Of a DNA stretch of 64,000 nt, positions 10,701 to 18,900 are shown piece by piece; the first letter of the stretch is position 1; each line of letters begins with the position of its first letter. Source of the DNA: CAZKWG01 sp964615375 (GTDB taxonomy: Bacteria; Myxococcota_A; UBA796; CAZKWG01). The notes below the pieces were generated by a model. The model had not been told where the DNA came from. It was given only the letters and a program-made list of their open reading frames with translations, and did no database searches. The position numbers were made by a program, and so were the translations under genes. Location of the stretch: NCBI GenBank assembly GCA_964615375.1, contig CAZTOW010000018.1, forward strand, positions 99,311 through 163,310, read 5' to 3'.

Positions 10701-11368
10701 ACATGGAGAGCTGCCAGGACGCGATCATGCTGGCCTACTGTCAGCTCGGCCTGGGGGAGGTCGCCCGGACCGGGGGCCAGCTGGAGGAGGCCAAGCGGGA
10801 GCTGGAGCGCGCCTACGCCGGCTTCGAGCGCATGGGCTCTCGCCGCGGCATGGCGGACTGCCTGAACACGCTCGGGGAGATCGAGCGGGCCAGCGGCGAT
10901 CTGGAGCGCGCCGAGGAGCGATATCGCGCCTCGCTGGCGCATTTCCGCGCCCTGGAGGTGCCGGCCGCCTTCGCGCCGGAGAGCAACCTGGCCCTGCTCC
11001 TGATCCTGCGCGAGCGCTACGCCGAGGCGCGGCGCATCGTGGAGTCGATCCTGCCCGTGGTGGAGCGCGGCGGCCGACAGGTCTACCGCGGATACCTGCA
11101 CGCCTACCTGCTGCCCTGCACGGCGGCGGCGGGGGACTGGCCGGACTTCACGCGCCACCTGAACGCCGCGCGCGAGGCGCTGGTGGAGACGCGGCTCGTG
11201 GACGCAGACATCGCGGAGATCGCCAGGCTCGCCGCCGATCTCTGCCTGCACGCGGACCAGCGGGGGCACGCGCGCGCCGCCTGGGAGCTCGCGCTGGACC
11301 AGTGGCAGAAGGTAGGCCGTACCGCCGAAGCCGCCGCGGCGCGGCGCGCCCTGAGGAGCCTGCGTTGA
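7727..11368 (+). CDS. Ser/Thr protein kinase - STAND/AAA NTPase - TPR sensor protein (paralogue 3, shortened kinase C-lobe)
   Basis: 1213 aa, started by GTG in a GTGA overlap with kinase 2. Residues K38 (VAIK), D142 in HRDLKPAN, DFG and GTPHYMAPEQ are present. After YSLGRLALALVW the usual block with a PPF motif and about 20 further residues is missing; the chain goes straight to GFDAWVSRLL, so the kinase C-lobe is smaller than in its neighbours. The linker includes a TPV tripeptide repeat. Walker A is GPAGAGKS (K442); Walker B is LLWMDDVQW. The C-terminal third has TPR-like repeats such as RRGMADCLNTLGEIERASGD. Its TTGA end overlaps the start of the DUF4010-like gene. Whether the shortened lobe is active is unknown. 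Confidence 0.92.
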   Translation: MSLIPLGPFDLIEPIGRGGMGEVWRGLHRAQQVPVAIKVLTARGMRRSFFLVAFRNEVRAMAGLDHPGIALVFDHGEVSEAAADQSEGALMAGSPFLAMELAHGGTLSPWCGRLAWMEVRKVLLALLDALAHAHARGVIHRDLKPANVLICTDEDLRPGIKLADFGLAHLLDLGDRTAARGPTAGTPHYMAPEQVQGRRRDYGPWTDLYSLGRLALALVWSNPAPAPGKDSQGTALPLGFDAWVSRLLQPQPEDRFQRAADAALALMELGDPPAEAVDGRERPALQLGIAAETFALTGVESSLVGRNSGGPITDVGLSPISPSPLTPVTPVTPVTPLSSPSHTPDEHLGETNTAQTVLQIATGEVEPSERRVPPTPASWRRPQAQPAPMRLVGAGLGIYGLRAIPLVDREPERDVLWEAMSGVRQHGRAAAVVLTGPAGAGKSRLAEWLCERSHEVGTSTPIRVTHAPLAGPGDGIASAIGRFLRCADLERAKVLQRLEVLLRRQGVRDQEEWHALTELICPAMPSDLEPGVQAIQFSGPVERWALIRRALERASAERPTLLWMDDVQWGLDSVLFAEHMLAVQDEHPLPVLMVLTARDEALAERPSEADALEQLLAHPQARRLPVSLLEPEAHAALVRGLLGLQGELAASVEARTAGNPMFAVQLVGDWVHRGLLEPSETGFKLKPGARADLPDLLHKVWAGRVESVLRGRPASQGVSLELAAVLGQEVVAAEWSAACALEGITPAYELVDELLEQRLARAPEDRPDLGWSFAHGMIRESLERRARDGGRWWAHQRAASTMLKRRLQGAEGGVGRDRVGRLQERLGRHLLAAGDLEDALEPLLIGAHERFSSGDYAHSAMLLSEWDRAVDGLELRPGDPRRAEGLLLRCSLSRVAGRLEEARRYIVQVQEIAERAGLPRVAALALLEQGKVAWNSADTVEAIRSLQACEQIAGRLGDRGLRGRARLDLGNLLRWRGERAQAASWLRLAVEDMESCQDAIMLAYCQLGLGEVARTGGQLEEAKRELERAYAGFERMGSRRGMADCLNTLGEIERASGDLERAEERYRASLAHFRALEVPAAFAPESNLALLLILRERYAEARRIVESILPVVERGGRQVYRGYLHAYLLPCTAAAGDWPDFTRHLNAAREALVETRLVDADIAEIARLAADLCLHADQRGHARAAWELALDQWQKVGRTAEAAAARRALRSLR
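8700..8735 (+). repeat. 9-bp tandem repeat encoding Thr-Pro-Val units in the linker of kinase 3
   Basis: Four imperfect copies of a 9-nt unit close to TGACCCCCG encode TPVTPVTPVTP in the flexible linker between kinase and NTPase domains. Being a multiple of three, copy-number changes would lengthen or shorten the linker without a frameshift. Confidence 0.7.
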
Positions 11369-12618
11369 CCCCGGAAGAGCTGCAGATCGCCATCCGCCTG
11401 GGCGTGGCCGCCCTGGGTGGGCTCATGGTCGGCATCGAGCGCGAGTGGTCCGGCGCGAAGGACGGCCACCCCCAGCGCTTCGCCGGCGTGCGGACCTTCC
11501 TCCTCCTGGCCCTGATCGGCGGCATCGCCGCGACCTTCCAGGAGCTCGGCCACATCGGCGCGGGCGTGACCCTGCTGGCGGCCACCGGGCTGCTGTGTGT
11601 GGTGGCCTATGGGCTGCGCGCGCTGCGCGGGGAGATCGAGAGCACCACGGAGGTCGCCGCGGTGCTGACGGTGGGCGGCGGCTTCGTGGCGGGCCTGGGG
11701 CTCCTGCACGTCAGCATCGCCGTCTTCGCCGCGACCGCGCTGGTGCTGGTGGAGAAGGGGACGCTCCACGGGCTGGTGCAGCGCATCCCCTCGGAGACCC
11801 TGGAGGCGGCGGCGCGCTTCGCCGTGCTCTCGCTGGTCATCCTCCCGCTCCTGCCCCAGGGACCCTATGGCCCGGAGCCGGGCTTCAGGCCCCAGGAGAT
11901 CTGGGCCCTGGTCCTCATCTTCTCGGGGCTCAGCTTCGCGGGCTACATGGCGCTGCGCGTGGTGGGCCCACACCGGGGCTACGGGGTGGCGGGGCTGCTG
12001 GGCGGCCTCATCTCGTCCACCGCGGTGACGCTGACCTACGCGCGCCAGAGCCGGGAGAAGGAGAGCCTGGGCAGCGCGCTCGCGCTGGGCGTGCTGGGAG
12101 CCAACTGCGTGATGTACCTGCGCGTGCTCACGGTCTCCAGCCTGCTCAGCCGCACGCTGGGCCTCCACCTGCTGCCGCTGCTCGCGCTGCCCTTCGTGGT
12201 GGGGCTGCTCACCACGGCCCTGGTCTACCGGCTGCAGGGGCGGAACAGCTCGGAGGTCGAGCTCCCGAAGAGCCCGCTCGGGCTCACGAGCTCGCTCCAG
12301 ATGGCGGTGCTCTTCCAGCTCGTGCTCTACGGCGTCTACTACGCGCGCGAGCTCTTCGGGAACGCCGGGCTCCTGGCCACCGCGGCCCTGCTCGGGCTCA
12401 CCAACGTGGACGCGCTGACCATCTCCATGGTCAAGATGGCCGCGTCGGGCAGCGCTTATGAGCTCGCGGCCCGCGCGCTGTGCGTCGGGGTGCTCTCCAA
12501 CACGCTCCTGAAGCTCACGCTGACCGTGCTGGTGGGCAAGGGCGCCTTCCGCCGGACCGTGGCGGGAGGGCTCGCCGGGCTGGCCGTGTCCGGCGCGCTC
12601 GCCCTCGTCCTGATCTGA
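11365..12618 (+). CDS. MgtC/DUF4010-family multi-spanning membrane protein
   Basis: 417 aa from TTG at 11365, four bases inside the end of kinase 3 and preceded by GAGGAG. The N-terminus (IRLGVAALGGLMVGIERE) is the MgtC/SapB-type signature: a first membrane helix ending in GIERE. The following QRFAGVRTFLLLALIGG also fits that family. The remainder is a string of about 10-12 hydrophobic segments typical of DUF4010 (LGGLISSTAVTLTYARQS, GLTNVDALTISM). It is an inner-membrane protein; family function is not settled, though MgtC relatives are linked to Mg2+ homeostasis and membrane physiology. Overlap with the kinases suggests a shared transcript, so it may be an output or co-regulated partner (inference). 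It ends 3 nt from the convergent selenoprotein gene. Confidence 0.85.
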   Translation: MTPEELQIAIRLGVAALGGLMVGIEREWSGAKDGHPQRFAGVRTFLLLALIGGIAATFQELGHIGAGVTLLAATGLLCVVAYGLRALRGEIESTTEVAAVLTVGGGFVAGLGLLHVSIAVFAATALVLVEKGTLHGLVQRIPSETLEAAARFAVLSLVILPLLPQGPYGPEPGFRPQEIWALVLIFSGLSFAGYMALRVVGPHRGYGVAGLLGGLISSTAVTLTYARQSREKESLGSALALGVLGANCVMYLRVLTVSSLLSRTLGLHLLPLLALPFVVGLLTTALVYRLQGRNSSEVELPKSPLGLTSSLQMAVLFQLVLYGVYYARELFGNAGLLATAALLGLTNVDALTISMVKMAASGSAYELAARALCVGVLSNTLLKLTLTVLVGKGAFRRTVAGGLAGLAVSGALALVLI

Positions 12619-12621
12619 GCT

Positions 12622-13317
12622 TCACTCCTCCAGGGCGGAGAGGAAGATGGCCTGGAGCTCCGCGTAGTTCTCGGGATCGGCGAGGCTGTTCTCCGAGAGG
12701 TTGTAGACGGCGACGATCTCGTTGCGCGGGCCGAGCACGTAGACGTCCCGCCAGGTGACGCCCCAGGCGCCCCAGACCCCGGTCTCGGCGTCGTCCTGCA
12801 GGATGGGCAGGTCGGTCACGGCCGCCAGGTCGGGGAGCCCGTCCTCTTCACCCATGGCGTTGACGTGGTGGATCTGGAGCGGCAGCTCCGGGTGCTCCAG
12901 GGCGAGCTCGTCCAGCATCTCGTCGAGGTGGCCAGCCTGGCCACGGCAGTAGCTTCACGTCGCGTGCGTGAAGTACCAGCCGGAGACCTGCTCCAGGTAG
13001 TCGCGCGGGGAGACGCGCTCACCGTAGCGGGCAGAGCCCGGGTTCAGGTCCGCCAGCTCGAAGTCGGGCGGCGCGTCCTCCGAGACGGAGGGCTCGAAGC
13101 CGGTGTGTGGCTCGCCGGTCTCGCCGCTGTCCGCGCCGCCGGTCTCCCCGCTGTGCGCGAGCCCGGTCTCGCCAGCGGTCTCGCCAGCGGTCTCCGCGCT
13201 GTCGGTGGCCCCGGTCTCTCCGGCGGAGTCGACGTTCCAGCCGCCCGTGTGCTGCTTGGACCAGTCCCCCTCACAGGCGACGACGAGCAGCAGGGGGGTC
13301 ATCCGGGCGAGGGGCAT
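12622..13317 (-). CDS. Thioredoxin-fold lipoprotein with in-frame TGA, probable selenoprotein (UxxC motif)
   Basis: Two halves in the same frame are separated by a single TGA at 12955-12957 (residue 121). Read through as selenocysteine they give one 231-aa protein. It begins MPLARMTPLLLVVAC, a lipoprotein signal with Cys15, after a GAGGTG ribosome site. A Gly-Glu-Thr/Asp-Ser-rich linker follows, then a redoxin-like domain starting near DAPPDFELADLNPG. The TGA falls exactly where the first active-site Cys of a CxxC motif belongs: FTHAT-U-SYCRGQ, with C124 the resolving Cys. The second half (LPLQIHHVNAMG, LPILQDD, VWGAWGVTWRDVYVLG) continues the thioredoxin fold. A perfect 6-bp hairpin starts 10 nt after the TGA. 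The product would be an envelope thiol/selenol oxidoreductase or peroxidase. It follows the protease gene by 41 nt on the same strand. A pseudogene is the alternative. Confidence 0.8.
12928..12957 (-). promoter_or_regulatory. Predicted bacterial SECIS element with its UGA codon
   Basis: Immediately after the in-frame TGA (12957-12955) the mRNA can fold GTGGCC-AGGCT-GGCCAC, a perfect 6-bp stem with a 5-nt loop (12944-12928). The loop starts 16 nt after the UGA and has G at its second position, which meets published bacterial SECIS criteria (loop 16-37 nt downstream, a G in the first two loop positions). SelB would bind this hairpin to deliver Sec-tRNA. No experiment or covariance check is available here. 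Confidence 0.7.
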
Positions 13318-13358
13318 GGTTCACCTCGCCCGGATCATAGCCCATCGGCGCCCGCGCG

Positions 13359-15791
13359 CTACGGCGCCCGCTCACTGCCCAGCGCGCCCGAGGCCAGGCT
13401 CGGCGTGTCCCAGGACATCCCCGCCGCGCCGCTGCTCATCATGACGGTGGCGCCGGGGTAGTCGTCCTCGTCCAGCCAGCCGCCCTGATCGACCAGATCG
13501 CCGAGCGCGAAGCCGTCCAGGCTAAGCCCGGTGAGCGACCCCACGTTCATGAGCAGCGGGATGCCGGTGAAGGTGAAGGGGTCGGTCACGATGCCGCTGC
13601 CGAGCGTGTGGAAGCTGAGGGCGCCCGAGCGGATCTGGAAGGGATCCGTCACGATGCCCAGCCCCTCGATGAGGACGATGCGGATGGGGATCAGCCCGAA
13701 GGGGTCCGTGACGACGCCCGATCCTTCGGCGACCGAGAGGAGCACGTAGCTCCCCGCGCAGTCGTCGCCGCAGTAGCTCTCGTCCAGCCCGTAGTCGCTG
13801 AGATCGAAGGTGATGTCGCTGACCTCGGCGATGGGCTCCAGCAGGCCGGGGGTCATGAGCACAGCCTCGGGCCGCAGGGCCGAGCCGACCGCGCCGTTCA
13901 CCACGGTGTAGCCCGCGGCGACGTTGCCCAGCGTGCTGTCGGAGCCCTCGTCCCAGGAGATCCCGATGGGCGTGTCGAGGAGCATCCCCTCCGCGTCCAT
14001 CACCTCGGCGGCCAGCAGCATCGCGGCGTTGACGAAGACCACGCCGTTCGGCCGATCCGTGGTGAGCCAGCCCTTGTTCTTGGCCCGCTTGGAGTAGGCG
14101 GCGTCCGCCGAAGCGCCCCAGGCCAGCGCGTCGTCGGTGGTGGCCTTGCGGCTGCTCAGCGTGACGGTGCAGACGCCCGTGCTGTCGGTCTTGCACTTCC
14201 AGGAGCTCGCCCCGTCGGAGCCCCACCAGGAGCCGACGACGTGGACGTCGCTGGCGGCCTCGCCGTCATCGTCCACCACCGAGACCCGCAGGGAGGGCTG
14301 GAGCTTCTTGCTGGAGGCGCGCTTGATGAAGGGGAGCAGCGCGACGTGGTAGCTCATCTCCGTGTCCACGGCGTCCCCGCCGTCCAGCGCGACGTCCACC
14401 GCGCCCTGCACGTTCAGGTCCCCCGCCCCGATGCCGGAGTAGTAGGGGAAGCCGCCGTGCGCGTCCGAGCCGGCCGCGAGCGCCCGGGTCATGCGGCCCA
14501 GGTCGGTCTCGCCCGCCGCCAGCAGCCACACCAGCGAGCCGCTGACCAGGGCCGTGGACTGGCTGGTGCCCGCGTAGAACCACAGCCCGAGATCCGTGGG
14601 ATCGTCCGGGTTGATGGTCTCGGCCAGGATGCCGTCCACGTAGCCGTCCCCGTCCAGATCGTCCTCGAGGTTCCCGCCGGGGGCCAGCAGGTCCACCGTG
14701 GGCGAGGTGTTGCCGTAGGAGGTGGTGGTGAGCTCGCCGTCGTCGCCCAGCTGGCTCGCGCCGACCGAGATGACCAGCGGGCTGGCGGCCGGGTAGAGCG
14801 CGGCCTGGGCCCCGTCGTTGCCCGCCGCCGCGACCATCAGCACGCCCGCGTCGTTGGCCTGCTGGAGCGCGTCGCGAAGCGCGGCGCTGGGCGCGTAGCC
14901 CTCGGTGAAGCACAGGCTCATGTTGATGATGTCGGCGCCGTTCTCCACCGCGTAGACGATGGCGTCCACGAGGTCCGCCTCGCTGCCCGAGTTGGCCGCG
15001 TCCAGCACTTTCACCGGCATGATCTGGACGCCCGGCGCCACCCCCAGCACCAGGCCGGAGCTGGCGATCAGGCTGGTGATGTGCGTGCCGTGCTGGTGAT
15101 CGTCGTTCGGGTGGTCATCGCCGTTGACGAAGTCCTTGGGCGCGACGAAGCTCACCTCTTCGAGGGAGGAGGCCTGGGCGTAGCTCACCCCGGTGAGCTC
15201 GTCCGTGTAGTCCTCGTAGGCGACCCCGGTGTCCAGCACCGCCACGGTGAACGCGCTCGGGTCGCAGTCCCCGCACTCCAGGCTGCGCGCCGAGATCGCG
15301 TCGAGGTGCCACTGGTAGTCCTCATACGAGCGGTCCCCGCTGTCCCCCGAGGCGCGCGCCGATCCGGCCCCCGTCCCGTAGACGAAGCCCGAGCGATCCG
15401 CGGTGGCGACGCGCGCGTCCGCGCGCAGCGCGTCGAGGATCTCCGCCACCTCCTGCCCGGGGGCGAGGCGCAGGGGTACATAGCCGCTGGGGCCGGGGGC
15501 GCGGCGCAGGGTCAGGCCGTGATCTGCGGCGATGGAGGCGATGGACTGCCCACCCATCGTCGAGACGATCACCTCGTCCGAACGCCACACGGGGCGCGTG
15601 GACTCCGCGACCTGCTCCTCGGCGAGATCGGTCGCCGGAGCGCGCGGCGGTGGGCCGTGGCTCTCGAGGACGCTCGCGGAGATGTCGCGAAGAACGGGCG
15701 CTCTGGTGCCGTTGCTGTCTGAGGCGAGGTGCAGCGTGACCAGCGCGAGCAGGGCGGTTGAGGTCGAGATGCTGCGTCGCAGGGTGTTCAT
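13359..15791 (-). CDS. Secreted subtilisin-family (S8) serine protease
   Basis: 810 aa from ATG at 15791, chosen because AAGGAG lies 6 nt upstream and a signal-like segment follows (STALLALVTLHLA). A propeptide-like region covers about residues 60-140. The S8 catalytic domain has D187 in VAVLDTGV, H234 in HGTHITSL, the oxyanion N325 in AAAGNDG, and S410 in GTSQSTALVSG. The C-terminal 350 residues are beta-rich and hold three spaced GxGxVTDPF motifs near the end. It should act outside the cytoplasm as an endopeptidase. The selenoprotein gene follows on the same strand after 41 nt, so the two are probably co-transcribed. The upstream 200 nt is unusually AT-rich. Confidence 0.9.
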   Translation of the reverse strand: MNTLRRSISTSTALLALVTLHLASDSNGTRAPVLRDISASVLESHGPPPRAPATDLAEEQVAESTRPVWRSDEVIVSTMGGQSIASIAADHGLTLRRAPGPSGYVPLRLAPGQEVAEILDALRADARVATADRSGFVYGTGAGSARASGDSGDRSYEDYQWHLDAISARSLECGDCDPSAFTVAVLDTGVAYEDYTDELTGVSYAQASSLEEVSFVAPKDFVNGDDHPNDDHQHGTHITSLIASSGLVLGVAPGVQIMPVKVLDAANSGSEADLVDAIVYAVENGADIINMSLCFTEGYAPSAALRDALQQANDAGVLMVAAAGNDGAQAALYPAASPLVISVGASQLGDDGELTTTSYGNTSPTVDLLAPGGNLEDDLDGDGYVDGILAETINPDDPTDLGLWFYAGTSQSTALVSGSLVWLLAAGETDLGRMTRALAAGSDAHGGFPYYSGIGAGDLNVQGAVDVALDGGDAVDTEMSYHVALLPFIKRASSKKLQPSLRVSVVDDDGEAASDVHVVGSWWGSDGASSWKCKTDSTGVCTVTLSSRKATTDDALAWGASADAAYSKRAKNKGWLTTDRPNGVVFVNAAMLLAAEVMDAEGMLLDTPIGISWDEGSDSTLGNVAAGYTVVNGAVGSALRPEAVLMTPGLLEPIAEVSDITFDLSDYGLDESYCGDDCAGSYVLLSVAEGSGVVTDPFGLIPIRIVLIEGLGIVTDPFQIRSGALSFHTLGSGIVTDPFTFTGIPLLMNVGSLTGLSLDGFALGDLVDQGGWLDEDDYPGATVMMSSGAAGMSWDTPSLASGALGSERAP

Positions 15792-15999
15792 ATGGGCTCC
15801 TTCACATCGCTCCTGCCCTATGATATAAATAGAAATTTTTCTTTGTGCGACCTTCCCACAACAATCTGAAAGAATCCAAATTTTGAAGGAAGCAGGAGAT
15901 GAATTCCGACTGCGCCGCCTGCACGGGCATGAGGTTATAATCATGTCGGCTGTGCGCGGCGCGCCACGGCGCCCTTAGGACCGCGCAGGAGAGGCTGGC
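15792..15999. other. AT-rich divergent intergenic region between protease and kinase 4
   Basis: This 208-nt spacer holds the most AT-rich tract in the window (about 15820-15890, including runs such as AAATTTTT). It must carry promoters for both divergent genes. TATAAT occurs on the plus strand at 15936-15941, but no convincing -35 hexamer lies 16-18 nt upstream. No clear pair was found for the minus strand. Confidence 0.5.
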
Positions 16000-18900
16000 G
16001 TGCCGCTCTCGGTCATCCCCTTCGGACCCTACGATCTGCGCGTCCCCATCGGTCGGGGCGGCATGGGGGAGGTCTGGAGGGCGACCCACCGCCAGCGCGG
16101 CGCGCCGGTGGCCGTCAAGCTGATGCGCGCCGCGACGGCCAGCCGACCGGAGCTGGTGGCCTGTTTTCATCGCGAGGTGCGCGCAGCGGCGGCGCTGAAC
16201 CACCCGCACATCGCGCCCGTGCTGGACGCCGGCGAGGTCGGTCGGGACTTCGAGGCGCGCTCGTCGGGGCGCTTCAAGGCGGGGAGCCCCTTCCTGGTCA
16301 CGGAGCTCGCCTTCGGATCGCTGGCGGGCTCGCCCCCGCCGGTGGCCTGGGCCGAGGTCCGCCCCATCGTCCTCGCGCTGCTCTCGGCCCTGGCCCACGC
16401 CCACGCCCGCGGGGTCACCCACCGGGATCTGAAGCCGGGGAACGTGCTCCTGGCCGCGCCGCCCGAGGCCACCACCCCTGACGCGCTGCCGCTGGGGGTG
16501 GGCACGCTCACGGGGCAGAAGGCGGCGCACGTGCTCCTGGCCGACTTCGGGCTGGCCTGGACGGCCAAGGACGGCCGCAGCGAGGTGGACACGGCCTCAG
16601 GCACGCCCGCCTACATGGCGCCCGAGCAGCTCGACGGGCGCTGGCGCGACATCGGCCCCTGGACGGACGTCTACGGGCTCGGCTGCCTGGTGTGGTGGCT
16701 GGTCGCCGGGCGGACGCCGCTCCAGCCGCGCAATTTCGAGCAGGCCCTCCTGCACCAGCACCGGATGTTGCCGCCCCTGCGCCCGCTCTTCGCCACCCCG
16801 GACGGGCTGGAGAGCTGGCTGCTGCGCATGGTGGCGCGCGATCCCGGGGCCCGCTTCCAGACCGCCGCCGACGCGCTCTGGGCGCTCCAGAGCCTGCCCG
16901 AGCTGGACGGCAGCGCCCGCAGCGAGGACAGGGCGCGACCCCTCGACCCCGACATCACGCTCCCCCTGCGCGAGCCCGGCGCGCGCCAGGTCTCGGCCCT
17001 GGACAGCGTCCAGATCGTGCTGCCCTTCGTGCGCCGCCCCCCGCCCATGCCGCCCACCTGGCGGGGGATCACGCCGACCCGCGGCAAGCTCCCGGTGCTC
17101 TCCGACGGGCTCAGCCTCTTCGGCATCCGGCCCCCGCCCATGCAGGGCCGGGAGGTCCTGCGCGATCTGCTCTGGCAGGAGCTTCGGGCGGTGCACGCGG
17201 AGCGCCGGGCGCGGGCGGTGGTCCTGGGCGGGCTCCCGGGGACGGGCAAGAGCCGGCTCGCGCGCTGGCTGGTCGAGACGGCCACCGAGGTCGGCGCGGC
17301 CGAGCCGCTCTGCGCGAGCTTCGGCGGCAGGGGAGGGGAGGGGGGCCTGGCGGAGCTGGTGCGCCAGACGCTCGGGTGCGCCGGCCTGGCGGGCGAACCG
17401 CTCCAGGCCCGCGTGGAGACCTGGCTGATGCGCCACGGGCTCCAGGATCCGGTCGCGACGCGGGCGCTCTCGCGGCTCGCCAGCCAGGCCCCGAGCGGGC
17501 TCGGAGATCGCGAGGTCTTCGAGGCCGTCCGCGCGCTGGTCAGCCTGCTCGGCCGGCTGCGCCCCGTGATCCTGTGGCTGGACGACGCCCACGCCTGCCC
17601 GCTGGGCCTCGCGCTGACGGAGCACCTGCTGGCGACGGGGGGCAGCCTGCCCGTGCTGATGGTCCTCACGACGCGCCACGGCAGCGAGCGCGAGGGCCAG
17701 GCCGCCTCCCGGCTGAGATCGCTGCTGGGCGCGCCGCTGGTGCGCTCGCTGGAGGTGGGGCAGCTGCCCGTCGGCGACCACCGCGAGCTGGTGCGGGCCC
17801 TCCTGCCCCTGGACCCCGACCTCAGCGCGCGCGTCGAGGAGCGCACCAGCGGGAACCCCGGCTTCGCCTCGGCGCTCCTGGCCGCGCTGGCCCAGGCGGG
17901 GATGCTCAGCCTGGGGGAGCAGGGCCTGGAGCTGAGGCCCGAGGCCGAGCTCGTCCCGGCGGAGCTGCTCGGGCTGCTCGAGCCAGAGCTGGGCCGCCTC
18001 CTGGGCGATGTCAGCGAGGACGAGCGCGACGCCCTGGTGCTGGCGGCGCTCTTCGGCGAGACGGTGGACACCCGCACCTGGGAGGGGGCCTGCGCCGTCG
18101 CCGGGCTGCCCGTGCCCGAGGCGCGCCTGCGGCGCCTGCAGTCCGCCGGGCTCGTGCGCGCGCTGGCGGGCCACCGCCCCTCCTTCTCCTTCGCCCACCC
18201 CCTGGTCCGGGAGTATCTGGAGCGCGCCGCCCAGACCGCGGGACGGCTCCAGGCCCTGCACCGCGCCTGCGCCGAGGTCTTCCTCAGCGGGCGGGCCACC
18301 ACCAGCGCGGCCCGCCTGGAGCGACACCTCTTCGCCGCCATGGAGCCGCTGGCCGTCATCGACCGGCTCGACCAGGCCACGGGGCTCTCGCTGCGCGATC
18401 CGCTCCCGGAGGCGCTCGCCCTGGTCCGGCTGCGGGAGCGCGCGCTGGACGAGGCCGGCGTGCGTCGGTCGGACAGCCGCTGGGGGGCGCTGTGGCTGGA
18501 GCGCGCCCGGCTGCTCCTCGCCGCCTGCGCCCCCGAAGAGGCGGCGATCCAGGCCCTGAGCGCGGAGGAGGCTGCCTCGCGTCACGGCTGGCGCGCCGTC
18601 GAGCTGGGGGCGCGGATGGCCCGCGGGCGAGCCGCCCTGCTGCGGGGTCATCTGGACCTGGCACAGTCCCTGCTCGCAGACACCCTGGCCGACTGTGGGG
18701 AGCCCGGGCTGATGGGCCTGGAGCTGGAGCTGCGCCTGGCCCTGAGCGGCCTGGCGCTGCGGCGAAGGGAGCTCGACCGGGCGAACGCCGAACTGGACCA
18801 CGCGCGGCGGCTGGGCTCCGCGCGTCGGAGCGGGGCGGGCCTGAGCCTGCTGGCCTGCGCCCTCGGCTACCTGCAGGGCCTGGTGTACCTGGAGGGGGAG

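Noticed and set aside
9262..11364. Long N-terminal extension of the DUF4010-like protein inside kinase 3
   Set aside because: It is the out-of-phase frame of the kinase; recognisable protein begins only at the TTG at 11365.
12622..12918. Separate 98-aa gene downstream of the in-frame TGA
   Set aside because: Starts inside a thioredoxin fold without a ribosome site and in the same frame as the preceding lipoprotein; readthrough as selenocysteine explains both parts.
15936..15941. TATAAT as the kinase 4 promoter
   Set aside because: A perfect hexamer, but no acceptable -35 at 16-18 nt and no extended -10 TGn; kept only as part of the AT-rich spacer.
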